Made by a program: the position numbers and the translations under genes. This document shows positions 1-9,425 of a stretch of 64,000 nucleotides of DNA, one piece after another. Under the pieces are notes generated by a model that worked only from the letters and a program-made list of their open reading frames with translations, was not told where the DNA came from and ran no database searches. Source of the DNA: a gamma proteobacterium symbiont of Taylorina sp. (GTDB lineage Bacteria; Pseudomonadota; Gammaproteobacteria; GRL18); the NCBI GenBank assembly GCA_025655455.1, contig JAHXIV010000010.1, forward strand, positions 94,388 through 158,387. Direction: 5' to 3'. Every line of letters starts with the position of its first letter. The first letter of the stretch is position 1.

Positions 1-529
1 GTTTAGCCTTTATTGAAAGATCTGGTGTTCTGAATTCTAAATATCCGAGTGCACTGGCAATTGACAGATGAGCTAATAAAAAAACACAACTTATATCATT
101 GATTTTTCTTTCAAATTCATCAAGAGTATTAGTAATTTCTTCTGTCCACTGCTTAATAGAGGAATTCGATTTCTCATTGTCTGGCCTACGTCTTTCCATA
201 ACCAGATTATAAGTCGCATCCGTTAAACCATCAGCCAATGCTTCCCAACGCAAATTTTCCCAATGTTTCCAGTCATTATGTTTTTTCTGTGGCAGATCCG
301 ATGTCATATTTTCAATATATTGACAGATGACCTGACTATCATACAAAATTTCACCATTATCCAATTCTAGAACAGGTACTTTTCCAAGAGGATTAATTTT
401 TCTAATTTTTTCAGTTTCTGTAAATGGGTTAATTAAAATATTTTCTATCTGAGTCTCAAGATGCATTATATGTATCATCATACGTACCTTACGTGAGTAT
501 GGTGAGGTATTCGAATAATAAAGTTTCAT
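1..529 (-). CDS. Glutathione S-transferase family protein (3' end outside window)
   Basis: The minus-strand frame is open from an ATG at 529 to the window edge, so the C terminus is missing. The product begins MKLYYSNTSPYSRKVRMMI, a thioredoxin-fold N terminus in which the SPYSRKV stretch is the usual GST active-site region. NPLGKVPVLELDNGE and YDSQVICQYIE follow; these are the cis-proline loop and the glutathione-binding Asp/Ser region of GSTs. A helical C-terminal domain begins around residue 85. Family membership is clear, but substrate and subclass cannot be told. It probably acts in the cytoplasm in glutathione-dependent detoxification. The remainder lies to the left of the window. Confidence 0.88.
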   Translation of the reverse strand, partial: MKLYYSNTSPYSRKVRMMIHIMHLETQIENILINPFTETEKIRKINPLGKVPVLELDNGEILYDSQVICQYIENMTSDLPQKKHNDWKHWENLRWEALADGLTDATYNLVMERRRPDNEKSNSSIKQWTEEITNTLDEFERKINDISCVFLLAHLSIASALGYLEFRTPDLSIKAK

Positions 530-1193
530 ATTGACTCCTTTAAGCAATCGACGTAAATAAAACGGCATGAGCCTATCGTGAAAATAAATAAAGAATGAGC
601 GCAAGTTCCATTATCCATTAATAATATACCAAATATATGAACTACCATGATTTATAATGCTAACACAATATATTTTAAAAGCATTGGCAAGCATTAATCG
701 CTTTTCCCATAGAGCCATTATAATTTGTTGGTCATCATGATTTTATTATTCAATTAATTATTGTTTATATTAGCTTGTTTAGTCTATATTAAGGTAGAAC
801 CCGTACAAGTTCTATGTGCAAAACAACTACATATATTACAGAAACAACTTTTTATTCATACAAAAGCAGGAATATCTCGAATTTGAATTTCTGTTTTTCA
901 TAAGACGTTAAATAGTTGAAATGATTTCCCCGACCAAAAAATTACTTTCTGGACTCCGAAAAAAACGTCATTTAGAGGAAGTTTATAAGAACCATCAACT
1001 GCTTGATAACACCGATTTTAAATAGAAATACTTTTAATCGAGTCTTCAAATTTCATATCAATTACATAGAGCTAAAGTATCAAATAACGTGGTCTAAAAG
1101 TGTTTTCTTTTTTGCGCAACGCTTTTAACGATCCATACTACCTAATGTAACAAGATCATCAACATACAAATGTTTACCCATAAATAAGTTTGT
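530..1193. other. Long AT-rich intergenic stretch with no supported gene
   Basis: No ORF with family signature or convincing ribosome binding site was recognised between the GST start and the decayed ORF at 1194. A short open stretch begins with the ATG near 921 and reads as a basic peptide of about 50 residues, but nothing supports it. The GST promoter should lie at 530-620. The region probably holds degraded sequence together with the pseudogene that follows. Confidence 0.5.
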
Positions 1194-1551
1194 ATGAATT
1201 CGATATCCAGCAGTTACAACAATGCTTACTTTAAGTACGAGGATGGTAAGTTTATACATCAACCACATCAATCATGGCAGTCAGATGAGATTAAAACACG
1301 CATTGAATAATTTACAGAAGACCCAGAAATTATAACAATAATTAAAAGCAGCTTTATAGGTAATCAGGCTGTAGAAAAAAGCGGAATAATACACGGAGCT
1401 ATAGATTTGGACGATAAAGATAAAGAAAAGATAAAGGGCTATTATGTCAGCAAGACTGATTGTTACTCTATATAAAAAACTGACAGTATCAGTTTCACAT
1501 CTCATCGAACTTATGAAAATACAGTTTTGTGGTTCTTTATCAAATATTAGT
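1194..1551 (+). pseudogene. Decayed ORF with two in-frame stops
   Basis: From the ATG at 1194 one frame reads as plausible protein for about 118 codons but is broken by a TAA at 1308-1310 and another TAA near 1476. Stretches between the stops have coding-like composition, for example FIHQPHQSWQSDEIKTRIE, then SFIGNQAVEKSGIIHGAIDL, then SFTSHRTYENTVLWFFIK. I do not recognise the family. No good Shine-Dalgarno sequence precedes the ATG. A pseudogene or gene remnant is the simplest reading, and chance openness in AT-rich DNA is the alternative. Confidence 0.35.
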
Positions 1552-1729
1552 AAATGCTAATATTTTACATAAAGGACGGAACCAGAATATTTAATTTTCG
1601 ATTGTTCGTTAGGTTTTATCAAGACCTTTTTTAATAATGTCCGATTAAGTCTAAGTCTGATATGGGTGAGGAGCATATATAACTACTCACCTCACCTTCT
1701 TAAACTTAAAAAAGATAATTTCTACCTTA

Positions 1730-2770
1730 TTAAGGCTCAAGTTCAGTTTCAACATTTTCCTCTGAATCATCAGAAGAATCATTCGATGGTAAAAGTTCAG
1801 CCCTTATCTTTGACTCAATTTTATTGGCAATATCAGGATTTTCCTGAAGATATTGACGTACTTTCTCTTTCCCCTGACCTATTTTTTCACCATTGTAACT
1901 ATACCAGGCACCGGCTTTATCAATCAGTCCCTGTTTAACACCAATGGATATAATTTCACCCATTTTTGAAATACCTTCACCATACAAAATATCAAACTCT
2001 GCTTGTTTAAATGGTGGCGCTACTTTATTTTTGACCACTTTTACTCTCGTTTCATTTCCTAAGATTTCATCACCTTTCTTAATTGCACCAATACGGCGGA
2101 TATCCAGACGAACTGAGGCATAAAATTTCAAAGCATTACCACCGGTTGTGGTTTCAGGGTTACCAAACATCACACCAATTTTCATACGGATCTGGTTAAT
2201 GAAAATCACCATAGTATTAGAACGTTTAATAATACCAGTCAGCTTACGTAATGCCTGTGACATCAAACGAGCCTGTAGACCCATATGCGAATCACCCATA
2301 TCACCATCAATTTCCGCTTTTGGTGTTAAGGCTGCCACTGAATCAATGACAAGAACATCAACCGCACCAGAGCGTACCAGCATATCGGTAATTTCCAATG
2401 CCTGTTCACCTGTATCGGGTTGTGATACTAATAAGTTATCCACATCAACCCCTAATTTTTCAGCATAAACCGGATCCAATGCATGTTCAGCATCGATGAA
2501 AGCAGCCGTGCCTCCTAACTTCTGAGCTTCTGCAATCACCTGTAAGGTAAGTGTAGTTTTTCCTGAAGACTCCGGTCCATATATTTCTACCACTCGCCCT
2601 TTAGGTAAACCGCCGATACCAAGAGCAATATCCAATCCCAAAGAACCGCTTGAGATTGAGTCAATCTGGATTGCACCAGCATCTCCCATACGCATTACAG
2701 AACCCTTACCAAATTGGCGAACAATTTGTGAGAGTGCAGCGTCCAATGCTTTTTGTTTATTGTCATCCAT
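1730..2770 (-). CDS. recA: RecA recombinase
   Basis: RecA forms the ATP-dependent nucleoprotein filament for homologous recombination and triggers LexA self-cleavage. The 346-residue product has the Walker A motif GPESSGKTT near residue 65, the [20 protein letters not shown] region, the L2 loop [17 protein letters not shown], and an acidic tail ([15 protein letters not shown]). The frame extends 22 codons further upstream, but the ATG at 2770 begins the normal N terminus ([13 protein letters not shown]) and follows an AAGGAAAGG ribosome binding site. I saw no perfect CTGT-N8-ACAG LexA box upstream. pncC lies upstream on the same strand, as in many gammaproteobacteria. Confidence 0.98.
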   Translation of the reverse strand: MDDNKQKALDAALSQIVRQFGKGSVMRMGDAGAIQIDSISSGSLGLDIALGIGGLPKGRVVEIYGPESSGKTTLTLQVIAEAQKLGGTAAFIDAEHALDPVYAEKLGVDVDNLLVSQPDTGEQALEITDMLVRSGAVDVLVIDSVAALTPKAEIDGDMGDSHMGLQARLMSQALRKLTGIIKRSNTMVIFINQIRMKIGVMFGNPETTTGGNALKFYASVRLDIRRIGAIKKGDEILGNETRVKVVKNKVAPPFKQAEFDILYGEGISKMGEIISIGVKQGLIDKAGAWYSYNGEKIGQGKEKVRQYLQENPDIANKIESKIRAELLPSNDSSDDSEENVETELEP

Positions 2771-2848
2771 AATATTGGCCTTTCCTTTTTTGCTTAAATA
2801 AATTATAATTTTTTCTTTTTGATATCTGTACATCAATTATATAGCTAG

Positions 2849-2868
2849 ACAGGGGTCAGAGTCAAAAA
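2849..2868. repeat. GGGGTCAGAGTCAAA repeat, half site
   Basis: One member of a dispersed family in this window, reading caggggtcagagtcaaaa. It supplies the stop codon of pncC: read on the minus strand, TTTTTGACTCTGACCCC contains the in-frame TGA. An inverted partner lies upstream of pncC at 3405-3426. Confidence 0.7.
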
Positions 2869-3365
2869 TTTTTTTGTATGAGTTGATACAGTTTGTGTAA
2901 AGAAAAATCAGCCGATTGATTTCTCACTGCTTCACGATCCCCTGGAAACTGTTTTGTCATTGAGATGCTTTTAAGTTGATTAGTGACTTTATCCTGAAAA
3001 GCCCAGGCAAAACAGACGGTTCCAACCGGTTTTTTCTCACTACCACCATCCGGACCCGCTATGCCTGTAATTGACAGAGCATAGTGTGCAATAGAATGCT
3101 CAAGCGCCCCTTTCGCCATAGCGATTGCAACAGGTTCACTCACTGCACCCCAAAGTTTTATTATATCAGCATCAACTCCTATCATTTGTTCTTTCGCCAG
3201 ATTACTATAAGTGACAAAACCTCGATCGAACCATTGAGAACTGCCAGCTAAATCTGTAATCATCTTGGCAACTAAACCACCGGTACAGGATTCTGCTGTG
3301 ACAAGCTGCACCTCAAGAGAAATACAAATTTCAGCAAGTTGACTGATGATAGATTCTGAATTCAT
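2862..3365 (-). CDS. pncC: Nicotinamide-nucleotide amidohydrolase (CinA C-terminal type)
   Basis: The 167-residue protein is a stand-alone CinA C-terminal domain, which deamidates nicotinamide mononucleotide in NAD salvage. Family signatures are VTAESCTGGLVAKMITDLAGSS near residue 22, the GAVSEPVAIAMAKGAL region, and SITGIAGPDGGSEKKPVGTV near residue 98. Its position beside recA matches the pncC(ygaD)-recA pair of Escherichia coli and relatives, so co-transcription is likely. The stop codon lies inside a dispersed repeat and a second, inverted repeat copy lies just upstream of the start, so repeats bracket the gene. Confidence 0.93.
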   Translation of the reverse strand: MNSESIISQLAEICISLEVQLVTAESCTGGLVAKMITDLAGSSQWFDRGFVTYSNLAKEQMIGVDADIIKLWGAVSEPVAIAMAKGALEHSIAHYALSITGIAGPDGGSEKKPVGTVCFAWAFQDKVTNQLKSISMTKQFPGDREAVRNQSADFSLHKLYQLIQKNF

Positions 3366-3404
3366 ACTATATTTTGCTCAGTTTAACAGACTGGTCAATT
3401 ATGC

Positions 3405-3426
3405 CATTTGACTCTGACCTCTGTCT
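3405..3426. repeat. GGGGTCAGAGTCAAA repeat, inverted half site
   Basis: Reads catttgactctgacctctgtct, the inverted partner of the copy at 2849-2868 with one change (ACCCC to ACCTC). The pair brackets pncC. Confidence 0.65.
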
Positions 3427-3468
3427 ATTATAATGTATCTGTCACGCTGTTTATAATCAGAGGAATAA

Positions 3469-5235
3469 TTGATTTTGGAATCTTCCCGGAAAAGAATACG
3501 CATTGGTGACTTGCTTGTCCAGCATAAATTAATTTCAGAGGGGCAACTTAATGCGGCACTGGCTGATCAAAAGACAACCGGACGCAAGCTGGGTCAGGTA
3601 CTCATTGATAATGCCTATATTTCTGAAGAAAAGTTCATGGACTTTCTCTCTCAGCAGCTGGATGTCCCATTTATTGACCTGAAACAATATAAATATCAGA
3701 AAAACGTCGTTCGTCTTCTGCCTGAGACATTAGCCAGACGTTTTCGTGCAATTGTTCTGGCTGATAGAAAAACCGGCCTGTTAGTCGGTATGGCGGATCC
3801 TTCCGACATTTTTGCCTATGATGATATCCATAAAATACTAAAACGTCCTATTAGCCTGGCTTTGATTCGTGAACAGGATTTACTGGCTTCCATGGATGTT
3901 ATGTATCGAAAAGAGGAAAAAATTACCTCATTGGTTGAAGAGCTGGATGAAGAGCTTTCAGAAACCGATATTGATCTGGATGATTTGGCTCAAAGTGATG
4001 ATATTGAAAATGCTCCTGTGGTTCGACTGCTGCAAACTATTTTTGAAGATGCTTTGCAAGTCAAAGCTTCAGATATTCATATAGAACCCGATGAAAAAGT
4101 ACTGCGTATTCGTATGCGGATTGATGGTGTTCTTAATGAACAGGTAATGAATGAAAAACGTATTGTTGCGGCCTTAGTGTCACGTCTTAAGCTCATGTCC
4201 GGCTTGAATATTTCAGAAAGACGTCTGCCTCAGGATGGTCGTTTTCATATCAAGATAAAACATCACTCTATCGATGTGCGTTTATCAACCATGCCGACAC
4301 AGCATGGAGAGTCTGTCGTGATGCGATTACTGGATCAGAGTGAAGGCACGCTGAATCTGGATGATCTGGGGATGAATTCAGATATACTGGATCGCTTTAG
4401 AAAATCAATCCATCGTCCCCATGGTCTGGTTTTACTGACCGGACCTACAGGCAGTGGTAAAACAACGACACTTTATGCAGCATTGAGTGAGCTTAACAGC
4501 AGTGAAAAGAAAATTATTACGGCAGAAGACCCTGTTGAATATCGCCTGGAACGGATCAGTCAGGTACAGATTAATGCTAAAATCGGCCTGACTTTTTCAA
4601 GTGTTTTACGTACAGCTTTACGTCAGGATCCGGATATTATTCTTATTGGTGAAATGCGTGATGCAGAAACTGCCGACATTGCTGTGCGTTCAGCAATGAC
4701 CGGACATATGGTACTGTCAACTCTACATACCAATGATGCAATCAGTTCAGTTTATCGTTTACAGGATATGGGTATTGAAGGTTATTTAATTGCCACATCA
4801 CTGCAGGCTATAGTGGCACAACGTCTGGTTAGAAGAATCTGTAATGACTGTAAAACAGAACATCATCTGGATGAACATGAAATGAGCTGGCTGCAGGGGG
4901 CAGTGAGTGAATCTCTTTCTTCCAATCATTTTTTTCAGGGTACAGGATGTCATCATTGTAATAATACCGGTTATAAGGGACGTCAGGGTGTCCATGAAAT
5001 TTTAGAAATTAATGAACAGCTGGCAGATGCTTTTCGACATGGTGATGCAAAAGACTTCGTACAAAAAGCACGTCATGCCCCCGGCTATATACCATTGGTG
5101 AATAGCGCTCTGGATTTGGCTAAACAAGGTATTACTTCTATTGAAGAAGTATTAAGACTGGCCGGAACGATAGAAGAGCATGAAGAGGCGGATGAATACC
5201 AGGATAGCGAAGCAACTGAGAAAACAACAACTTAA
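3469..5235 (+). CDS. mshE: MSHA pilus assembly ATPase MshE (GspE/PilB family)
   Basis: This cytoplasmic ATPase powers pilin polymerisation. The 588-residue protein has an N-terminal MshEN/GspE-N domain (RIGDLLVQHKLISEGQL; in the Vibrio cholerae homologue this region binds c-di-GMP), then an AAA core with Walker A GPTGSGKTTT near residue 325, the Asp box and DPDIILIGEMRDAETA, and a zinc-binding pair CNDC...CHHC near 463-502. The start is a TTG at 3469 preceded by AGAGGA. It is the first gene of a run continuing with mshG. A PilZ protein nearby at 21.4 kb also suggests c-di-GMP control. Confidence 0.92.
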   Translation: MILESSRKRIRIGDLLVQHKLISEGQLNAALADQKTTGRKLGQVLIDNAYISEEKFMDFLSQQLDVPFIDLKQYKYQKNVVRLLPETLARRFRAIVLADRKTGLLVGMADPSDIFAYDDIHKILKRPISLALIREQDLLASMDVMYRKEEKITSLVEELDEELSETDIDLDDLAQSDDIENAPVVRLLQTIFEDALQVKASDIHIEPDEKVLRIRMRIDGVLNEQVMNEKRIVAALVSRLKLMSGLNISERRLPQDGRFHIKIKHHSIDVRLSTMPTQHGESVVMRLLDQSEGTLNLDDLGMNSDILDRFRKSIHRPHGLVLLTGPTGSGKTTTLYAALSELNSSEKKIITAEDPVEYRLERISQVQINAKIGLTFSSVLRTALRQDPDIILIGEMRDAETADIAVRSAMTGHMVLSTLHTNDAISSVYRLQDMGIEGYLIATSLQAIVAQRLVRRICNDCKTEHHLDEHEMSWLQGAVSESLSSNHFFQGTGCHHCNNTGYKGRQGVHEILEINEQLADAFRHGDAKDFVQKARHAPGYIPLVNSALDLAKQGITSIEEVLRLAGTIEEHEEADEYQDSEATEKTTT

Positions 5236-5262
5236 GAGCCATCAGCCAAAAAGAGAGAGATA

Positions 5263-6486
5263 GTGGCAAAATATTTTTATAAAGCCCGTACCACACGTGG
5301 TGATGCAATAGAAAATACGGCAGAAGCCAGTTCAGAAGATGCCCTGGCCACGCAATTATTCAATAGTGGTCTGACACCCATTGAAATTAAGATTGTAGCT
5401 GAAGCAAAAAAAAATATCGATCTGGATCTGAATCGAATGCTTGGTTTGGGTAAACCAAAAACAGAAGAGCTTATTTTATTTTCCAAACAAATGACCGCCC
5501 TGTTTAAAGCCGGAATTCCCATTACACGGGCAATTAACGGCTTGTCACAAACCACTGATAATGCATATCTTAAAGAAGTGCTGGAACATAGTGTTAAACA
5601 ATTAGAAGCTGGAAAACCCCTGTCAACCGGTCTGGCAAAATACCCGGATATTTTCCCCGGTGTTTTTCTCAATATTATTAAAGTAGGAGAAAATACCGGA
5701 CAACTGGATAATGCCTTTGAACAGCTCGCATTTTATCTGGAACGGGATAAAATGATCCGAGATAAAATTAAAGAAGCTACCCGTTATCCCACTTTTGTTT
5801 TAATCTTTATTGGCGCCGCTTTTACCATCCTCAATATTTTTGTTATCCCCAAGTTTGCCGGGGTGTTTGGTAAAATAAATATGGAATTACCCATTTATAC
5901 CCGTATATTATTATCAACCTCAGAAATTTTTATTAATTACTGGCCTTGGATGCTGGCTGTCATTGCGACATTAATCCTGGGTGCACATCAATACATTAAC
6001 ACAGAAATCGGGCGTTTCAATTTTGATAAGGCCAAGTTTAACATACCCTATATTGGAGGAATTTTGCGCAAGGCAGTGCTGGCTCGATTCTGTCGCACCT
6101 TCTCTCTTACTCAACAGGCCGGCGTACCTTTAGTACAATCATTAAATTTAGTCGCTAATTCAGTGGGTAACAGCTACGTCAGCGATAGGGTTATCAGTAT
6201 GCGCAGCGGCGTAGAACGTGGTGATAATCTAACCAATACCGCCACTGCAACCGGACTCTTTACTCCATTAGTTTTACAAATGCTGGCTGTGGGAGAAGAA
6301 ACCGGCATGGTGGATGAAATGCTGGTAAAGGTTGCTGAATTTTATGAAGAGGAGGTCAATTATGAAATCAAGTTCCTCAGTGCCCAGATAGAACCCGCTT
6401 TAATTATGACCATTGGCGGTATGGTATTGATTATGGCACTTGGAATTTTTATGCCTATGTGGGATATGGTCGGTCATATGAAATAA
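5263..6486 (+). CDS. mshG: MSHA pilus inner-membrane platform protein MshG (GspF/PilC family)
   Basis: This polytopic inner-membrane protein anchors the pilus assembly machine and contacts the MshE ATPase. The 407 residues include two GspF (T2SSF) domains, each starting at a FSKQMTALFKAGIPI or FCRTFSLTQQAGVPL segment and ending in GMVDEML or GQLDNAF type turns, with hydrophobic helices near 175-195, 225-240 and 375-400. The start is GTG, 27 bases after mshE, which supports an operon. The length is normal for the family. Confidence 0.92.
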   Translation: MAKYFYKARTTRGDAIENTAEASSEDALATQLFNSGLTPIEIKIVAEAKKNIDLDLNRMLGLGKPKTEELILFSKQMTALFKAGIPITRAINGLSQTTDNAYLKEVLEHSVKQLEAGKPLSTGLAKYPDIFPGVFLNIIKVGENTGQLDNAFEQLAFYLERDKMIRDKIKEATRYPTFVLIFIGAAFTILNIFVIPKFAGVFGKINMELPIYTRILLSTSEIFINYWPWMLAVIATLILGAHQYINTEIGRFNFDKAKFNIPYIGGILRKAVLARFCRTFSLTQQAGVPLVQSLNLVANSVGNSYVSDRVISMRSGVERGDNLTNTATATGLFTPLVLQMLAVGEETGMVDEMLVKVAEFYEEEVNYEIKFLSAQIEPALIMTIGGMVLIMALGIFMPMWDMVGHMK

Positions 6487-6594
6487 CTTGTTTTTCAATA
6501 AGATATAATGTATATTTAGAAAAATTATTTTATATGTAAGAGGATTCTTACAAAACAAGACATATTTAATCGCTATTATATGGGAAATAGTAAT

Positions 6595-7026
6595 ATGAAA
6601 AAGCAACAAGCTGGTTTTACATTAATTGAATTAGTTGTAGTGATTGTTATTTTAGGGATTCTAGCAGCGACTGCTTTGCCAAAGTTCGCTAACTTAAGTA
6701 CTGAAGCAGCTGATGCAGCTGCTGAAGGTTTTATCGGTTCTCTTAGTTCCGCTTCCTCTATTAATTATGCAAAAGGTCTTGCCAGCGGCACTCCACCTTT
6801 TACAATTACAGCAGCAACGACTTGCTCACAACTTGCTGCAGGTTTACTAAGCACAGCATTACCAACAGAAGTTACAATTGTTACGGGAACAGATACACTT
6901 GCTGGTTGTGGTGCGGCAGGTAACCTTGATACAACTTGTGGTGTTAAGCATAGTAAAGGTAGTACTGGTGCTGGTGAAAGTGGAAGCGCAACAGGAAAAA
7001 CTGTATCCATTATCTGTACCGGATAA
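6595..7026 (+). CDS. mshA: Type IV pilin, MshA-like major pilin
   Basis: The product begins MKKQQAGFTLIELVVVIVIL, so prepilin peptidase would cleave after Gly7 and methylate Phe. A typical alpha-1 N segment and a small Cys-containing globular domain follow, with Cys at TTCSQLA, LAGCGAA, DTTCGV and SIICTG. An ATG 15 bases upstream is in frame, but GGGA lies at good spacing for the ATG at 6595. About 110 bp separate it from mshG, as expected for a separately expressed major pilin. Assignment to mshA rests on position and form; it could be a minor pilin. Confidence 0.8.
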   Translation: MKKQQAGFTLIELVVVIVILGILAATALPKFANLSTEAADAAAEGFIGSLSSASSINYAKGLASGTPPFTITAATTCSQLAAGLLSTALPTEVTIVTGTDTLAGCGAAGNLDTTCGVKHSKGSTGAGESGSATGKTVSIICTG

Positions 7027-7049
7027 ATAAATATAGAAAAAGCCTGAAA

Positions 7050-7083
7050 ACAGGGGTCAGAGCCAAATTGATTCTGACCCTGT
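7050..7083. terminator. GGGGTCAGAG palindrome, possible terminator after the pilin gene
   Basis: The sequence caggggtcagagccaaa-ttgattctgaccctg forms a hairpin of about 14 pairs with few mismatches, 24 bases after the pilin stop codon. It belongs to the dispersed GGGGTCRGAGTCAAA family. It lacks a strong T tract, so termination is only plausible. It also marks the left side of the inserted ATPase gene. Confidence 0.5.
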
Positions 7084-7178
7084 ACAACCCCACTCCTCAA
7101 ATATTATCCGGAAAAGCAAGTAAACTCTAATATTATCCTATCATTTACACCGGTAAAATCCTAGTGTAGAATCAGGTT

Positions 7179-8420
7179 ATGACCGTCCTAAAAAGAAATG
7201 ACATTGTAAAAATTAATCAATTACTGGATATTTTTCCTATTGTATTAATTCTTGGTGTCAGACAATGCGGCAAAACGACTCTGGCAAAGCAGGCACGTCC
7301 AGAATGGAAATATTTTGATTTAGAAAATATCAGTGATATTGATTTTATCAGTAATGATTTGGACTTCTTTTTCAAAGAATATTCAGCAAATATTATCATT
7401 GATGAAGCCCAGGAACTACCGCAACTCTTTAAACAATTAAGAGGAGTGATTGATGCTGATCGTTCACAAAAAAACCGCTTTATACTCACCGGTTCAAGTT
7501 CCCCGCAATTAATAGGACAGGCCAGTGATTCACTGGCTGGTCGCCTGGGTATTATTGAATTAGGAACTTTTAAAAGAAATGAAATCAGACAAAAAAAACT
7601 GCCTGATTTTTATCAGATATTAAATCGGGATATCTCTATTGATTCCATCGCTCTATTAAAAAAACTTCAGTCTCCACAAAAAAGTGAAGATATTATAGAA
7701 GATTTTCTAAGGGGCGGATATCCTGAACCTGTCATTGCCCAAAATGCTTTATTCTATAACACATGGATGAATAATTATTTTCAACTGTATATTAACCGTG
7801 ATCTGAAAAAACTTTTCCCGCGTATTGATGCCACTCGCTATAGACGATTTATCTCAACACTTTCTGAGTTATCCGGGACAATTATCAACAAGGCTCAATT
7901 AGGGCGTTCCATAGATACCAATGAAGTCACTATTAGGGATTATCTGGATATAGCCGATAAAACCTTTGTCTGGCGCATTATCCCCTCTTATGAAAAATCT
8001 AAAACAAAATCTCTGGTAAAAATGCCCAAGGGGATTTTAAGAGATTCAGGCCTGATTCATTTTCTCGCCAATATAGACAATAGAGAAAAACTGATTCGTA
8101 GTCCTAATGTCGGGCAAAATTTTGAGTCTTATATCATTGAAGAACTGATAAAGGGTATGTATTCCAGTGATGCAGTCAATTGTTTCTATTATTATTACAG
8201 AACCAAACATGGATCAGAAGTGGACTTAATTTTAGAAGGTAGTTTTGGACTATTGCCCATAGAAATCAAGTTCAGTACTACAACAAAATTAAAACAATTA
8301 ACCTCACTGACAAAATTCGTTAAAGATAATGAGCTGCCTTTTGGTATTGTTATTAATAATGCCAGTGAAGTCAGAATGTTAAGTGAAAGAATAATCCAGA
8401 TTCCAGCACTTTTAATATAA
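7179..8420 (+). CDS. AAA ATPase with DUF4143 domain, inserted in the msh locus
   Basis: The 413-residue protein has an AAA_14 domain with Walker A LGVRQCGKTTL near residue 25, Walker B ANIIIDEAQ near 68 and sensor RFILTGSSSPQL near 105, followed by a DUF4143 domain (ETDVDL-type nuclease-like end KHGSEVDLILEG near 345). Such ATPases are common accessory genes of unclear function and are not part of known MSHA loci. It sits between the pilin gene and mshC, next to a dispersed repeat, and looks like a later insertion. Its role here cannot be inferred from position. Confidence 0.85.
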   Translation: MTVLKRNDIVKINQLLDIFPIVLILGVRQCGKTTLAKQARPEWKYFDLENISDIDFISNDLDFFFKEYSANIIIDEAQELPQLFKQLRGVIDADRSQKNRFILTGSSSPQLIGQASDSLAGRLGIIELGTFKRNEIRQKKLPDFYQILNRDISIDSIALLKKLQSPQKSEDIIEDFLRGGYPEPVIAQNALFYNTWMNNYFQLYINRDLKKLFPRIDATRYRRFISTLSELSGTIINKAQLGRSIDTNEVTIRDYLDIADKTFVWRIIPSYEKSKTKSLVKMPKGILRDSGLIHFLANIDNREKLIRSPNVGQNFESYIIEELIKGMYSSDAVNCFYYYYRTKHGSEVDLILEGSFGLLPIEIKFSTTTKLKQLTSLTKFVKDNELPFGIVINNASEVRMLSERIIQIPALLI

Positions 8421-8485
8421 ATATTGATTAATATTCTGCAATGACTGCTATAATTCCTGTAATCAATAAAAAAGGATCTATTTGA

Positions 8486-8938
8486 ATGTCATTTAGAAAC
8501 TTTCGATACAATCAGGGTTTTACGCTGATAGAACTGGTCACGGTGCTGATAATTCTTGGGATTATATCGGTTGTAGGCAGTGCAAAGTTCTTTAATAATT
8601 CTACATTTAAAGACGCTCGTTATCATCAGGAAATTCTTTCTGCTTTTCGTTTTGCCCAGAAAATTGCTATTGCCAGTCAGAATAAAGTGACTATTTGCCT
8701 GACTTCTACCAGCTATACATTATATTATTCATCCGCTGCCTGTTCCGGTACAAATGTTCAACATCCTGCCAAACAAGGGGGTTACAAAGACACCGCTACT
8801 TCAACCATTAACCCGGTAGCAAATTATACTTTTAGTGCTGACGGTAACGTCTCTTCTTCAACAGGAGTCTATTCTTTTACTATAGGCCCAGGACATAGCA
8901 TTAAAATTGAATCGGTGACAGGTTATGTCCATGAATAA
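8486..8938 (+). CDS. mshC: MSHA minor prepilin MshC-like
   Basis: The protein has a prepilin signal (NQGFTLIELVTVLIILGIIS) with cleavage before Phe, then a 115-residue soluble domain containing ARYHQEILSAFRFAQKIAIA, the GspH/FimT-like helix seen in MshC. Minor pilins prime pilus assembly. It has AAGGA upstream of the ATG and overlaps mshD by 14 bases. The name relies on order (C-D-O-P) and on the FimT-like form. Confidence 0.8.
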   Translation: MSFRNFRYNQGFTLIELVTVLIILGIISVVGSAKFFNNSTFKDARYHQEILSAFRFAQKIAIASQNKVTICLTSTSYTLYYSSAACSGTNVQHPAKQGGYKDTATSTINPVANYTFSADGNVSSSTGVYSFTIGPGHSIKIESVTGYVHE

Positions 8939-9425
8939 AACCATATTCTTTTCTCAGGGTGCTACATTGATAGAGCTGATCATTTCTATCGTGATTATAT
9001 CCATTGCTGTTATGGGAGTAAGCAGTTTATTTGTCACAACTACTCGTAGTAGTGCTGATCCGATGATAAGAGCTCAGCAACTGGCAATTGCACAGAGTTA
9101 TATGGATGAGATAATGATGCAGGCTTATACTCCTATTGCTAATTTTTCAGCCACAGGCAGCTGTACCAGTGGCTCCCCCATTGACAGCAATCGAATTCAA
9201 TATAATGACGTGGATGATTACAATGGTTTGTCTGATAGTTCAGCACTGGATCAAAATGGCTGTGCCATCGCTTCATTGAGTAATTATAGTGTTGCAGTAA
9301 CTGTAACTCTCTGCAGTACCTGTGGTACAAAACTTAATGCTTCTGCAGCTAAAAAAATTGTCGTGAACGTCTCTCACAGCAGTCAGGGTGCATTACCAAT
9401 GACAGCTTATAGAACCAATTACTAA
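8925..9425 (+). CDS. mshD: MSHA minor prepilin MshD-like
   Basis: The 166-residue prepilin-like protein has the N terminus FSQGATLIELIISIVIISIA, where the residue after the cleavage-site Gly is Ala rather than Phe. The next region, IRAQQLAIAQSYMDEIMMQAY, resembles the PilV/MshD family. Cysteines occur at GSCTSG, NGCAIA and LCSTCG. The start overlaps mshC and the stop overlaps the mshO start by one base (TAATG), so translation is probably coupled. Confidence 0.8.
   Translation: MSMNKTIFFSQGATLIELIISIVIISIAVMGVSSLFVTTTRSSADPMIRAQQLAIAQSYMDEIMMQAYTPIANFSATGSCTSGSPIDSNRIQYNDVDDYNGLSDSSALDQNGCAIASLSNYSVAVTVTLCSTCGTKLNASAAKKIVVNVSHSSQGALPMTAYRTNY

Noticed and set aside
2770..2860. A LexA box upstream of recA
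   Set aside because: The stretch contains TGTACAG but no CTGT-N8-ACAG match; calling an SOS box would be guesswork.
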